A stretch of DNA of 64,000 nucleotides from Salinicoccus sesuvii (GCF_042648145.1 NZ_JBHRWV010000012.1:1-64000); one strand, 5' to 3'. Shown: positions 51,177-60,410, numbered from the stretch's first letter. The notes: generated by a model not told the origin, from the letters alone. Numbers and translations: made by a program.

Positions 51177-52664
51177 ATGAATTCGAAGACTCTGATTTCC
51201 CTTTTGAAAATAAAACAGACATATGGCAGTTTCCCGGAAACTGTCTCAAATATTACAGTGGATTCACGCGAAGTGGATGAGGCTTCCATTTTCGTAGCGA
51301 TTAAAGGCCACCAGCGGGATGGATTCGATTTCGTTCCACAAGCAATCGATTCAGGATGCCGATTCATTCTAAGCGACCGATATGTGGCGCTACCTGAGAG
51401 AATCGGTTTGCTGGTTGTAAGAGACCCCGGCAAAGTGGCGGCACTATTTGCTGAATATATATATGAATTCCCGCACGAAACGCAGACGATGATCGGGGTG
51501 ACCGGAACCAACGGCAAAACGACTGTCGCAACGATGATACACAACCTAAGCCGGGCACTTGGTAAGAATAGTGCGTACTTAGGGACGAATGGCTTTATGC
51601 TTAATGAAGATCGCTATGATAGCGCCAATACCACGCCGGAATCGACACGTCTACACAAGCGCCTTTACGAAGCGCATGAGCGGGAAACAGAAGTGTTTAC
51701 GATGGAAGTGTCTTCCCATGCGCTTAAGATCGGCCGCACATACGGCATCGAGTACGATATCACTATCTTCACCAACCTGACCCAGGACCATCTCGATTTC
51801 CACCATACGATGGAAGAGTATGGCTACATGAAGGGGCTCCTGTTCTCGCAAATGGGGCAGAATCTAAAAGACCGCAAGTATCTCGTACTGAATGACGACG
51901 ACCCATGGTCGGAACGATACAGTGCCATGACGGCCCACGAAGCCATTACTTATGGTATGACAGATCGCGCTGATTTCTGGCCATCGGATATCGAAGGAAC
52001 GCTTGAGGGATTCAATTTCACCCTCAATACACCAGAAGGACCATTCCGGATTGAATCTCCGTTCATCGGTCATTTCAATATACAGAATCTGATGTGCGCC
52101 ATCATCAGCGAATGGCTGCAAGGTTATAAACTGCCCCGCATCGTCGGTGCGGTGGCGACGATGGCACCGGTGGAAGGCCGCTTGGAAGTCCTTGATAAGA
52201 CATTACCTGTCGACATTATCGTTGATTTCGCGCATACACCGGATGCATTAGATAAAATCATTGATACAATCGAGCCTTTCGTTACCGGGCGCATGATTTT
52301 CCTTGTCGGCATGACGGGTGAGCGTGATTTGTCGAAGGCCGCTGAAATGGGTCGAATTTCGACGCGTGCCGATGTGGCCATATTCACACCGGACAATCCG
52401 GCAAACGATGATCCGAAAATGCTCGTCGACGCACTGGCCAAAGGAGCGGCTCACGGTAACTATCATTCATTCATCGACCGGACCGAAGGCATCGAGTACG
52501 CGATTGATATTGCCGAGCCGGGGGACACGATTGTTCTAGCGTGCAAAGGCCGCGAGCCTTATCAAATCATGCAGAACTACGTCAAAGTACCGCACCGTGA
52601 CGACTTGATTGCTTTAGACCGTGCTTACCGCAAATACCGGGGGGACGACTATGCGACAGATTGA
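51177..52664 (+). CDS. murE: UDP-MurNAc-tripeptide synthetase, L-lysine type
   Basis: Adds the third amino acid to the peptidoglycan precursor in the cytosol. 495 residues. The Mur ligase ATP site is GVTGTNGKTTVATM (near residue 105), and DFAHTPDALDKII is typical. The substrate-selecting motif is DNPANDDP, the form found in L-lysine-adding staphylococcal MurE rather than DNPR of diaminopimelate enzymes, so the wall is probably of the lysine type. The start at 51177 is eight bases after AAAGGTGG; an upstream GTG at 51165 is less likely. It overlaps the next small gene by 14 bp. Confidence 0.95.
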   Translation: MNSKTLISLLKIKQTYGSFPETVSNITVDSREVDEASIFVAIKGHQRDGFDFVPQAIDSGCRFILSDRYVALPERIGLLVVRDPGKVAALFAEYIYEFPHETQTMIGVTGTNGKTTVATMIHNLSRALGKNSAYLGTNGFMLNEDRYDSANTTPESTRLHKRLYEAHERETEVFTMEVSSHALKIGRTYGIEYDITIFTNLTQDHLDFHHTMEEYGYMKGLLFSQMGQNLKDRKYLVLNDDDPWSERYSAMTAHEAITYGMTDRADFWPSDIEGTLEGFNFTLNTPEGPFRIESPFIGHFNIQNLMCAIISEWLQGYKLPRIVGAVATMAPVEGRLEVLDKTLPVDIIVDFAHTPDALDKIIDTIEPFVTGRMIFLVGMTGERDLSKAAEMGRISTRADVAIFTPDNPANDDPKMLVDALAKGAAHGNYHSFIDRTEGIEYAIDIAEPGDTIVLACKGREPYQIMQNYVKVPHRDDLIALDRAYRKYRGDDYATD

Positions 52665-52890
52665 AACGCACGTTGAAGGTCGCCCTATCTTGGCCTTCAT
52701 CTATACGCATGACACGCGCGAGACGTACATCGTCAGCATACCGGATATCAATTTCAGCATTGAATACGACCGGACACTCCCGGCAGATGAGCAGGTGGAT
52801 CTGATTGTCATCCATCTGTTTAATGTGATGGATGAAGCATCATGCGAAAGTGTTGCCCGCGATATTACCGAAGCAACCTCTATAAAGTAA
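52651..52890 (+). CDS. Conserved hypothetical protein between murE and prfC
   Basis: 79-residue soluble protein, acidic, with no motif I recognise. A small unknown gene lies at the same place in S. aureus. It starts within the end of murE behind GGGGGACG and ends 10 bp before prfC, so the three genes form one transcription unit. Confidence 0.7.
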   Translation: MRQIETHVEGRPILAFIYTHDTRETYIVSIPDINFSIEYDRTLPADEQVDLIVIHLFNVMDEASCESVARDITEATSIK

Positions 52891-52900
52891 GGAGAAAATT

Positions 52901-54457
52901 ATGGATTTGACTCATGAAATAGAAAAAAGAAAGACGTTTGCCATCATCTCGCACCCGGATGCCGGGAAGACGACGCTGACTGAGAAATTGTTACTGTTTG
53001 GGGGCGCCATCAGACAGGCCGGAACAGTCAAAGGGAAGAAAAGTGGCAAGTTTGCGACATCCGATTGGATGAAAGTCGAGCAGGAACGTGGCATCAGTGT
53101 GACCAGTTCCGTCATGCAGTTCGATTTCGATGGATATAAGATCAATATTCTAGATACACCGGGACACGAGGATTTCTCAGAAGATACGTATCGTACATTG
53201 CTTGCCGTTGATTCCGCCGTCATGGTCATCGACGCCGCCAAAGGCATCGAGCCACAGACACTCAAGCTCTTTAAAGTTTGCCGGATGCGCGGCATTCCGA
53301 TCTTCACATTCATCAACAAGCTCGACCGCATGGGTAAGGAGCCGTTCGAACTGCTTGAGGAGATTGAATCGACACTTGAAATTGAAACGTATCCGATGAC
53401 TTGGCCAATCGGTATGGGCCAGAGTTTCTTTGGCATTATCAACCGTAAGGATCGTACCATCAATCCATACCGTGAAGAAGAAAAATTGTCACTGACTGAC
53501 GACTATACGCTTAAAGAAGATCATGCCATAGAGGCTGATGAAGCATTTCAGACCGCCATCGATGAATTTATGCTGGTAGAAGAGGCGGGAGATGCCTTTG
53601 ACCTTGAAAAGATAGCGACTGGGGACCTAACACCGGTCTTCTTCGGTTCTGCACTTTCGACATTCGGTATCGAGGAATTTCTCGATACGTATGTCGACTA
53701 TGCACCGATGCCAACCCCAAGACAAACGAAAGCGGAAGCGGAAGTCGAACCGACTGACGAGAATTTCAGTGGCTTCATCTTCAAAATCCAAGCAAATATG
53801 GATCCACGCCACCGCGACCGTCTGGCGTTCCTGCGCGTCGTCTCAGGCAAGTTTACACGTGGCATGGACGTGACATTGGCACGTACGGGTCGCAAAAGTA
53901 AATTGAACCGTGCGACAATGTTTATGGCGGACGATACAGAAACCGTCAATGAAGCTTACGCGGGTGATATCATCGGACTGTATGATACCGGCAACTTCCA
54001 GATCGGTGATACACTCTACCACGGTAGTAAGGTAGAATTCGAAGAGCTGCCGACGTTCACCCCTGAACTCTTCATGAAAGTATCCGCAAAGAATGTGCTG
54101 AAGCAAAAGCACTTCTATAAAGGCATCGAACAACTTGTACAAGAAGGTGCCATCCAATACTACAAAACACTCCATACGAACCAGCCGATACTCGGAGCCG
54201 TCGGTCAGTTGCAGTTTGAAGTATTCGAGCACCGGATGAAGAATGAATACAATACCGACGTCATCATGGAACCTGTCGGCAAGAAAATCGCACGCTGGAT
54301 TGAGAATGAAGAAGCGATCACAGACAGCATGAATAGTGCGCGGGCCAATCTGGTACTGGACCGTTACGATAACCAAGTCTTCTTGTTTGAAAACGAGTTT
54401 GCCATGCGCTGGTTCAGTGAGAAATATCCAGAAATAAAACTCTATAATTTACTGTAG
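52901..54457 (+). CDS. prfC: Peptide chain release factor 3
   Basis: 518-residue translational GTPase that recycles RF1 and RF2 from the ribosome. G1 is HPDAGKTTLTEKLL, G2 the QERGISVTSS region, G3 ILDTPGHEDFSEDTYR, and G4 FINKLDRMG. RF3-specific features are AGTVKGKKSGKFATSDWMK and the C-terminal domain ending YPEIKLYNLL. AAGGAGAAA precedes the ATG. It is third in murE-hypothetical-prfC. Confidence 0.96.
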   Translation: MDLTHEIEKRKTFAIISHPDAGKTTLTEKLLLFGGAIRQAGTVKGKKSGKFATSDWMKVEQERGISVTSSVMQFDFDGYKINILDTPGHEDFSEDTYRTLLAVDSAVMVIDAAKGIEPQTLKLFKVCRMRGIPIFTFINKLDRMGKEPFELLEEIESTLEIETYPMTWPIGMGQSFFGIINRKDRTINPYREEEKLSLTDDYTLKEDHAIEADEAFQTAIDEFMLVEEAGDAFDLEKIATGDLTPVFFGSALSTFGIEEFLDTYVDYAPMPTPRQTKAEAEVEPTDENFSGFIFKIQANMDPRHRDRLAFLRVVSGKFTRGMDVTLARTGRKSKLNRATMFMADDTETVNEAYAGDIIGLYDTGNFQIGDTLYHGSKVEFEELPTFTPELFMKVSAKNVLKQKHFYKGIEQLVQEGAIQYYKTLHTNQPILGAVGQLQFEVFEHRMKNEYNTDVIMEPVGKKIARWIENEEAITDSMNSARANLVLDRYDNQVFLFENEFAMRWFSEKYPEIKLYNLL

Positions 54458-54529
54458 AGATAATACTTTACTTTTAAGATGCAATCGTCTATATTGTTAA
54501 CAAGCAATTAAATGAACACACCTTTTCAT

Positions 54530-54680
54530 CGGAAAAGGGGAGTAACGAATGGGGCGACCCATCAATGTATCGTCATGACGGATAATTCCCGGTACATTGA
54601 GCAATACATCGTATTGTATCGTGAGACCTTGACCGGCATACCTGCCACCAGTGCAGGTATGTCCGGATCAGGGTCTTTTT
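54530..54680 (+). promoter_or_regulatory. yybP-ykoY manganese riboswitch with terminator
   Basis: The leader of terC begins with the conserved AAAGGGGAGTA (54534-54544) and contains the internal ATCGTCA, CCCGGTAC and GAGACCTT elements of this class. The 3' part folds into a terminator: AGACC and TGA pair with TCA and GGTCT outside an inner CATACCTGC/GCAGGTATG stem, followed by TTTTT. In known cases Mn2+ stabilises the aptamer and prevents termination, turning on export or metallation genes. An open frame through this stretch (54512-54709) is not a gene. Confidence 0.87.
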
Positions 54681-54712
54681 GTGTTCATGGGACAAATAAG
54701 GAGGAATAATGA

Positions 54713-55510
54713 ATGGATTTCGCTATTTTCTTGGAGTATGCATGGGTGCTTGTCGTACTCGTAGTACTTGAAGGTCTGCTTGCAGCAGACAATGCCGTCG
54801 TATTGGCTGTTATGGTCAAACACCTGGATAAGGACCGGCGTAAAAAAGCGCTCTTCTATGGGCTGCTTGGTGCATTCATCTTCCGCTTGGTCGCCATATT
54901 ATTGCTCGTGTGGCTCGTACAGTGGTGGTGGATGCAAGCAGCTGGAGCGCTCTATCTGTTCTACGTCTCAATCTCACACCTCATTAAGCTAAAGCGGGGT
55001 GAGAAGGAACCAGAAGAGCCAACAGCCGGTACTGAAGGTATCGTGCTCGATGAAGCAAAGAATAAAGGCGGAGGATTCTGGTTCACAGTGTTTAAGGTGG
55101 AACTTGCCGATATCGCGTTCGCCATTGACTCTATCTTGGCGGCTGCGGCCATTGCACTCGCATTACCTGAAGTGGGTGGAGATTTCTTCGGTATTAATGC
55201 GGGACAGTATACAGTCATGCTGATTGGTGGTCTCATCGGTGTCATCATCATGCGTTTCTTCGCCACTTGGTTTGTCGAACTACTCAACAGAAAGCCTGGA
55301 CTCGAGGTCGCTGCATTCATCATCGTCGGCTGGGTCGGTGTCAAGCTTGCGGTATTGACACTTGCACATGATGCCATTCATATCATCCCGCACGACTTTC
55401 CGCACTCTGTTACATGGAAGATCATCTTCTGGTCAGTGATGGTCATTATTATCGCAGCCGGATGGTTCTTAAGTGGCGATCATGGTAAAAAAGTGGAAAG
55501 TAATCAATAA
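54713..55510 (+). CDS. TerC-family membrane protein
   Basis: 265-residue protein with about seven helices. TerC landmarks are the acidic helix residues in LEGLLAADNAVVLAVMV (near residue 20), the polar stretch LKRGEKEPEEPT, and FKVELADIAFAIDSILAA near 125. Relatives such as YkoY and YceF export Mn2+ or help load metal into secreted enzymes. It sits directly behind a manganese riboswitch, supporting that role. AAGGAGG precedes the ATG. The HtrA-like gene follows 44 bp on with no clear terminator between. Confidence 0.92.
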   Translation: MDFAIFLEYAWVLVVLVVLEGLLAADNAVVLAVMVKHLDKDRRKKALFYGLLGAFIFRLVAILLLVWLVQWWWMQAAGALYLFYVSISHLIKLKRGEKEPEEPTAGTEGIVLDEAKNKGGGFWFTVFKVELADIAFAIDSILAAAAIALALPEVGGDFFGINAGQYTVMLIGGLIGVIIMRFFATWFVELLNRKPGLEVAAFIIVGWVGVKLAVLTLAHDAIHIIPHDFPHSVTWKIIFWSVMVIIIAAGWFLSGDHGKKVESNQ

Positions 55511-55554
55511 AGGTTCTATAATGAGGGGCACAAATAGATTAGGAGGGGTCGCCT

Positions 55555-57069
55555 TTGGAGAGATCACAGAAACACATCATTCCTAAAGATCAATATCGCC
55601 GGAATAGACGTGTGTTTTCAGGCAGAAGTCCAGAGCAAGATGAACTGGATCAAAGACCACAGGATACTACAGAAACGATTTCATCAGAAAGACACGACAC
55701 AACGGAAGCATCGACGGATGCAGCTCGGTCACAGGAATTTGGAAACGAGAAGAGAACCGATGCGGTCGAGGACTATGGACCTGGTGAAGCGGGCTATAGA
55801 GACGGTAGTGCCCCAGCAAGTATGGGTGCCACACGGAGCGGTTCCAATCGGGGGGGTGGTGACAACTCTGGAGGCGGTAGAAGAGGCGGTTGCCTAAGCA
55901 GCCTATTGTTGCCATTTGTAGCAGGTCTGATTGGTGCACTCGTAATGCTGTTGTTATTTAATCTATTTAATGGCAACGACAACGGGTCGACCCCTGACGG
56001 TGTCTCCCAAGAGGACAACCAGGAGATGGAAGAGATCAAAGGTCAGCTTCAGGAGCAAAGCGGCAACGAGGACAAAGAGATTTCTGATACGACCGCCGCC
56101 ATACAGAAAGCAAAACAATCGGTTGTTTCGATTGTTAATCTCCAAGAAGCCGGCCAGATCATTCCAGGCTATCAGGAAGCTGCTGAAAGTGAACCTGAAG
56201 AAGTGGGGACAGGGTCCGGTGTCATATATAAACTGACAGATGAATACGCCTATGTCGTCACAAATAATCACGTAGTCGATGGTGCAGAAGAACTGCAAGT
56301 TAATCTTGAGAACGGCGACCAGCTGAGGGGCGAACTGATCGGTAGCGATGTATGGACGGACTTATCGGTGCTCCGTATTGAACGTGGCAATATCGACCAC
56401 GCCATTGATTTCGGTAACAGTGAAGAACTGCTCGTTGGTGAAACAGCAATCGCCATCGGCTCACCACTCGGCCAAGCGTTCTCAGGTTCCGTATCCCGTG
56501 GTATCATCTCAGGCCTGGACCGTAGTGTACCGGTCGATATCGATGGAGATGGCAACTATGATTGGGAAGCGAGCGTCCTCCAGACGGATGCAGCCATCAA
56601 TCCTGGTAACTCAGGTGGTGCGCTAGTCGACCAGGCAGGCAACTTGATTGGAATCAACTCCATGAAGATCAGCATGCCGACAGTCGAAGGCATCGGCTTT
56701 GCCATTCCGGTGGATGAAGTCGAGCAGATTGTCGCGCAGCTCGAAGAGAACGGTGAAGTACAGCGTCCTTATCTAGGTGTAATGCTTCAGGATCTCTACA
56801 CGGTGCCTGCAGAAGTGCTGGTCAACCAGATGAATTTACCGGATGACGTCAATTCCGGTGTCATCGTCAGCAATGTCGAAGAAGGCACACCTGCTGCAGA
56901 AGCGGGTATGGCGTCACTTGATGTCATCACTTCATTAGACGGAGAACCGGTCCAGAATATGCTCGAATTGCGGAAGTATCTCTATTACGAAAAAGCACAA
57001 GGTGAAACGCTTGAAATAGAATACTACCGTAACGGTGAACTCAACACAGTCACAGCAACACTTGAATAA
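55555..57069 (+). CDS. HtrA-like membrane serine protease
   Basis: 504 residues, TTG start behind AGGAGGGG. A charged cytosolic region (1-110) is followed by one membrane helix (about 115-137). The trypsin-like domain has H239 (TNNHVVDG), D269 (VWTDLSVLRI) and S353 (NPGNSGGALV), then a PDZ domain (about 395-500; VIVSNVEEGTPAAEAGMA). The protease domain is outside the cell and handles damaged secreted proteins. The S. aureus homologue at this locus is longer (about 770 residues), the difference lying mostly in the cytosolic part. It is in line with terC. Confidence 0.92.
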   Translation: MERSQKHIIPKDQYRRNRRVFSGRSPEQDELDQRPQDTTETISSERHDTTEASTDAARSQEFGNEKRTDAVEDYGPGEAGYRDGSAPASMGATRSGSNRGGGDNSGGGRRGGCLSSLLLPFVAGLIGALVMLLLFNLFNGNDNGSTPDGVSQEDNQEMEEIKGQLQEQSGNEDKEISDTTAAIQKAKQSVVSIVNLQEAGQIIPGYQEAAESEPEEVGTGSGVIYKLTDEYAYVVTNNHVVDGAEELQVNLENGDQLRGELIGSDVWTDLSVLRIERGNIDHAIDFGNSEELLVGETAIAIGSPLGQAFSGSVSRGIISGLDRSVPVDIDGDGNYDWEASVLQTDAAINPGNSGGALVDQAGNLIGINSMKISMPTVEGIGFAIPVDEVEQIVAQLEENGEVQRPYLGVMLQDLYTVPAEVLVNQMNLPDDVNSGVIVSNVEEGTPAAEAGMASLDVITSLDGEPVQNMLELRKYLYYEKAQGETLEIEYYRNGELNTVTATLE

Positions 57070-57076
57070 GTAGTAC

Positions 57077-57135
57077 TAGACGCTTCCTCAGGACCCACGC
57101 TCGGCAAGAGCAGTGGGTTTCTGGGGGAGCGTTTA
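57077..57135 (+). terminator. Long hairpin after the HtrA-like gene
   Basis: GACGCTTCCTCAGGACCCAC pairs with GTGGGTTTCTGGGGGAGCGT, with mismatches, around an inner GCTC/GAGC; followed by TTTA. Probable terminator of terC-htrA. Confidence 0.65.
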
Positions 57136-57189
57136 ATATGCTTGGATGGCAGGGAGAGCGGGTACTATAGAACTGATTCGAAACTTACC

Positions 57190-57218
57190 TTGACATGCAT
57201 GTTCACGGTACGTGATAA
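57190..57218 (+). promoter_or_regulatory. Promoter of the KtrB-like gene
   Basis: TTGACA (57190-57195), a 17-base spacer and TGATAA (57213-57218) lie 58 bp before the start codon. I looked for a ydaO-type c-di-AMP riboswitch, which precedes some ktr genes, and did not find it. Confidence 0.7.
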
Positions 57219-57276
57219 TGAGGTGTATTTTTGAAAGCACCGAAAGCATCGGTTGCATTGGAAAGAAGGGGACGCA

Positions 57277-58638
57277 ATGTTTAAGTGGTTGGAGAGGTTC
57301 CTGGATTCCCTCACTCCACAGCGGGGCATACTGTTATACTATCTAATTGCATTATCTATAGCGAGTGCTGTACTGAGCCTTCCTGTACTCTATCGCGGGG
57401 ATAAGGACACGGCCTTAATCGACACGATTTTTGTTGCCGCATCGGCACTATCGGTGACTGGGCTGACATCAATCAACATATCCGAAACATTCAACACGGC
57501 AGGATATGGTGTCATCATGCTCATCATGAACCTCGGGGGTATCGGCATCATGGCGATGGGAACGATGGTGTGGGTACTATTCGGCCGTCGCATCGGACTA
57601 AGGGAGCGCATGCAGATCGCAGTCGATAACAACCAGTACAAATATTCAGGCGCTGTCAAACTGGTACTCGAAATCTTCAAGACGCTGCTTGTCATTGAAA
57701 TTGTGGGTGCAGCCATCTACTTCGCCTATTTCATGATCGGCTCAAACGATTTCTACTATTCGATCATGCACGGGATTTTCCTGTCAGTATCGGCTACCAC
57801 CAACGGCGGCATGGATCTGTTTGGCAACTCACTGCTCGACTTTGAAGAGGCCTACATATTGCAGATACCAGTTATGATCCAAATTATGCTTGGTGCCATT
57901 GGTTACCCGGTACTGATTGAAGTGCAACATTTCCTAAGCAAACAGAAACGACATCGAAAATTTCGCTTTTCTTTGTTCGCCAAACTGACGACATTGACAT
58001 ATGCACTCCTTTTCTTCATCGGCGCATTTTTCATTTTTGTCATGGAGTCACGAAACTACTTTTTAAGTGATTCCTGGTTCAAGACAATGATGAATAGCTT
58101 GTTTGCCTCAGCAACGACAAGGAGTGGGGGGCTGACTACCGTGGACCCAAGCCAGTTTAGTGATGCGACACAACTTTTAATGAGTGCATCCATGTTTATT
58201 GGCGCATCGCCGAGTTCTGCTGGTGGTGGGATTAGAACGACGACATTTGCGCTCTTGATTCTCTTCCTTATCGCATTTAGCCGCGGTCGCACGGATATTC
58301 GGATATTCGGCCGCGAAATCGCGAAAGAGGATCTGCATCGTGCATTCGCCGTCATCACTTTGGCCGCACTCCTCGTATTCTCCGGTATCATTTCGGTGGT
58401 ACTTTTTGAGGACAGCCGATTTGACCTCATCGATGTCATTTTCGAGATAACAAGTGCATTCGGAACATGCGGTATGTCGACAGGCATCACAGACAACCTA
58501 TCGTCTCCGAGTAAGGTCGTCGTCATGATCTTCATGTTCATCGGACGGATTGGTTTCATTTCATTCCTGTTCTCGATGGCTGGGCGTCAAAAAGAACTGC
58601 CTTACCATTATCCAAAAGAACGCATCCTGATCGGCTAA
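57277..58638 (+). CDS. TrkH/KtrB-family potassium transporter subunit
   Basis: 453-residue membrane channel subunit with the fourfold P-loop repeat: SALSVTGLTSIN, SATTNGGMDLFG, ATTRSGGLTTVD and SAFGTCGMSTGI supply the selectivity-filter glycines near residues 67, 185, 285 and 396. Such subunits take up K+ (often with Na+) and need a cytosolic KtrA/KtrC ring, not encoded here. GAAGGGGACG precedes the ATG at 57277. KtrB genes follow htrA at this locus in staphylococci. K+ uptake is central to osmoadaptation. Confidence 0.92.
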   Translation: MFKWLERFLDSLTPQRGILLYYLIALSIASAVLSLPVLYRGDKDTALIDTIFVAASALSVTGLTSINISETFNTAGYGVIMLIMNLGGIGIMAMGTMVWVLFGRRIGLRERMQIAVDNNQYKYSGAVKLVLEIFKTLLVIEIVGAAIYFAYFMIGSNDFYYSIMHGIFLSVSATTNGGMDLFGNSLLDFEEAYILQIPVMIQIMLGAIGYPVLIEVQHFLSKQKRHRKFRFSLFAKLTTLTYALLFFIGAFFIFVMESRNYFLSDSWFKTMMNSLFASATTRSGGLTTVDPSQFSDATQLLMSASMFIGASPSSAGGGIRTTTFALLILFLIAFSRGRTDIRIFGREIAKEDLHRAFAVITLAALLVFSGIISVVLFEDSRFDLIDVIFEITSAFGTCGMSTGITDNLSSPSKVVVMIFMFIGRIGFISFLFSMAGRQKELPYHYPKERILIG

Positions 58639-58671
58639 ACTTCATTTTAAACTATGAAAGGAGCCAAGACT

Positions 58672-59526
58672 ATGCAAGAGTTCTTCAGCGTTAGCCTTAT
58701 CTTGACCCAGCATATCAACCGGAGACTAGGGAGGCAGTCAGGTGTCACGCTCTCCAAAGTCTCCAGGTATAAACGAGAGATTGCCTTAGAAGAGAACCAT
58801 CACATCCTGCTGTGCGATCTCGGTGGGACGCTTGGTATTGATAAAACATATATCGCACCGCGTAATCCATCAATTACGGGCATGAACTATATGGACTATC
58901 ACTTTGGTATCTTCAACCACCAGGATATGTCGAATATTTCGCATCTCAGACGAACGATGAGCTTCTCGAAGTTCCCTTGGATGAACTGCAACATCACCCA
59001 CCCGATGACTAAAGAGCCTTTCTTTGGCGAACCGTACGAGATCTACAATATCAACGGCATGAAACTTGCTATCCTCGGCGGGTACGGCGGCACGTTCCGG
59101 CCTGAAGCTGATCGTGAGCATCCGACGGTCCATGTCTCATCACTCGCAAGCTCCGTCAAACGTTGGCTACGGTATATATACGATAGCGAGGATCCGGATT
59201 ACGTCATCGTCTGCATCTCGGATGCTGATGATGATATCGGTGCCATCGTAAAAGACATGGAGGGTGTCGGTCTGCTCATTACGGGCAGCTGTGAGGAAGA
59301 TGCGCCGGACGAGAATACGTATGAGCATTTCTCTGTCGAAGGTTCACATAACATACCAAGGTATCATCATCATCATAGTGGAAAAGTCATGCATGTCGAA
59401 CTGAATTTTAAGACGAGAACATCCACTTTTGAATTTCTGAGTCATTCCGTTGCGCGCGTCGACCGTGAAATTGCTCAGCTCGGCGAGGATCAACGTATGC
59501 TCGATCTTGTGCATTACTATGTATAA
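58672..59526 (+). CDS. Degenerate 5'-nucleotidase/calcineurin-like protein
   Basis: 284-residue protein whose layout follows the metallophosphatase domain of UshA-type 5'-nucleotidases, but with the metal motifs changed. The start SLILTQHINRRLG replaces the usual LTNDxHGRL; LLCDLGGTLG replaces LDAGDxxxG; FNHQDM replaces GNHEFD; and a HHHH stretch near residue 230 stands where GHxH is expected. PYEIYNINGMKLAILGGYGG keeps the family's PYxI-NGxKIGIxG core. It has no signal peptide and no C-terminal nucleotidase domain. It may be an inactive, regulatory homologue. GGAGCC precedes the ATG at 58672; it directly follows the potassium transporter gene (33 bp). Confidence 0.6.
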   Translation: MQEFFSVSLILTQHINRRLGRQSGVTLSKVSRYKREIALEENHHILLCDLGGTLGIDKTYIAPRNPSITGMNYMDYHFGIFNHQDMSNISHLRRTMSFSKFPWMNCNITHPMTKEPFFGEPYEIYNINGMKLAILGGYGGTFRPEADREHPTVHVSSLASSVKRWLRYIYDSEDPDYVIVCISDADDDIGAIVKDMEGVGLLITGSCEEDAPDENTYEHFSVEGSHNIPRYHHHHSGKVMHVELNFKTRTSTFEFLSHSVARVDREIAQLGEDQRMLDLVHYYV

Positions 59527-59531
59527 TTTGA

Positions 59532-59562
59532 AGCAGCGGTAAATTTACCGCTGCTTTTTTGT
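59532..59562 (+). terminator. Terminator of the KtrB operon
   Basis: AGCAGCGGTAAA pairs with TTTACCGCTGCT, followed by T residues. Confidence 0.88.
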
Positions 59563-59602
59563 TTATATATCGACTCGTGGCTCAAATCGAGTCAGGCATC
59601 AA

Positions 59603-59632
59603 AAAACCACCCACAAATTTGTGGGTGGTTTC
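59603..59632. terminator. Terminator of the YkvS-like gene
   Basis: AACCACCCACAAA pairs with TTTGTGGGTGGTT with A and T runs outside; read on minus it ends the DUF2187 gene region. Confidence 0.85.
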
Positions 59633-59697
59633 ATCCCTATTTTAGCTGTCTAAGCAGAGTGACAGATCGGCTGATCTCCACTGAGAATGAGAGTGGT

Positions 59698-59889
59698 TTA
59701 GCCTTCGACGATTGTATACCGTTTATGGTTGACCACTGTTTTTTCAAACATCTCATGTTCATCGAAATTATCGTTGATTGTGATGTCGACGATGACCGAG
59801 TTTTCGTTCACCTTCTCGACTTTGCCTTTCATGCCGTCAAATTCCACGATATTTCCGACTTTCGCAGCTTCTATTTCTACTTCCTCCAT
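59698..59889 (-). CDS. DUF2187 protein (YkvS-like)
   Basis: 63-residue KOW-like small protein: AKVGNIVEFDGMKGKVEKVN followed by VIVDITINDN and TVVNHKRYTIVEG, matching the YkvS/DUF2187 family of unknown function. GGAGGTATGACGC precedes the ATG. A CRE-like site lies about 90 bp upstream. Confidence 0.85.
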   Translation of the reverse strand: MEEVEIEAAKVGNIVEFDGMKGKVEKVNENSVIVDITINDNFDEHEMFEKTVVNHKRYTIVEG

Positions 59890-59978
59890 GCGTCATACCT
59901 CCACATCAATGATGTAAGACATTATACTACTTTTAAATTTTTTTTCAATCCATACCAAGTATGATTCACCAAAATAAA

Positions 59979-59992
59979 AGTAACCGCTTACA
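59979..59992 (-). promoter_or_regulatory. CRE-like site between the DUF2187 and CotF-like genes
   Basis: AGTAACCGCTTACA matches 13 of 14 CRE positions (first base differs). It lies upstream of the DUF2187 gene and downstream of the coat-like gene; whether it is used is unknown. Confidence 0.4.
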
Positions 59993-60048
59993 CTTTTTGT
60001 CGTGAATCCAGCCTGTTACCAGTGAACCGGGGGGTGAGAAGCATGAGA

Positions 60049-60399
60049 TTAAGCTTCGACCCGCTGCCGATCCATTTTGAAGTTACGCGATTTCGGCTGT
60101 TCGCTTCGGGCGAGAACCTTGCGTGTCTTCTTCAGTTTCTTCTTATGTTTTTTAGCCTGTTTGTCAAGATCAAAAGGATGATACATATCGTTTGCAATCA
60201 TGTAGTCCGTAATGCGTGCATGCTGATTTAAAGCCTGTGTCATCTGACGCTTTAACATGTCCCGTATCTCCGGGTTGACTGTTTCCGTCAGCGCGACAGC
60301 ATAGGCACGCACGGTCGCTTTGGACGAGACAAGCATTTCTGTCGCAATCAGTTCGTCAGTGTTCAAACTGGAATCCTTTAAAATATCATCGAGTGCCAC
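60049..60399 (-). CDS. CotF/spore-coat-family-like small protein
   Basis: 116-residue helical protein. The stretch ATEMLVSSKATVRAYAVALT followed by ETVNPEIRDMLKRQMTQALN and ITDYMIANDMYHPFDL is the CotF-type ferritin-like core, found in spore-coat proteins but also in non-sporulating relatives. A lysine-rich tail (KKHKKKLKKTRK) follows. It lies 11 bp downstream of the shorter gene at 60411, with which it probably forms a pair. No spore genes are in the window; function unknown. Confidence 0.65.
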   Translation of the reverse strand: MALDDILKDSSLNTDELIATEMLVSSKATVRAYAVALTETVNPEIRDMLKRQMTQALNQHARITDYMIANDMYHPFDLDKQAKKHKKKLKKTRKVLARSEQPKSRNFKMDRQRVEA

Positions 60400-60410
60400 T
60401 GTTTTTCCTC

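Noticed and set aside
54512..54709. 65-codon open frame upstream of terC
   Set aside because: It lies entirely over the conserved riboswitch and its terminator, has no ribosome binding site, and its protein has no coding character.
57070..57276. ydaO c-di-AMP riboswitch before the KtrB-like gene
   Set aside because: The conserved ydaO core is absent; a hairpin terminator and a plain sigma-A promoter explain the region.
59360..59385. Run of four histidines as a metal-binding repeat of interest by itself
   Set aside because: It falls where the GHxH motif of the nucleotidase fold belongs and is discussed with that protein.
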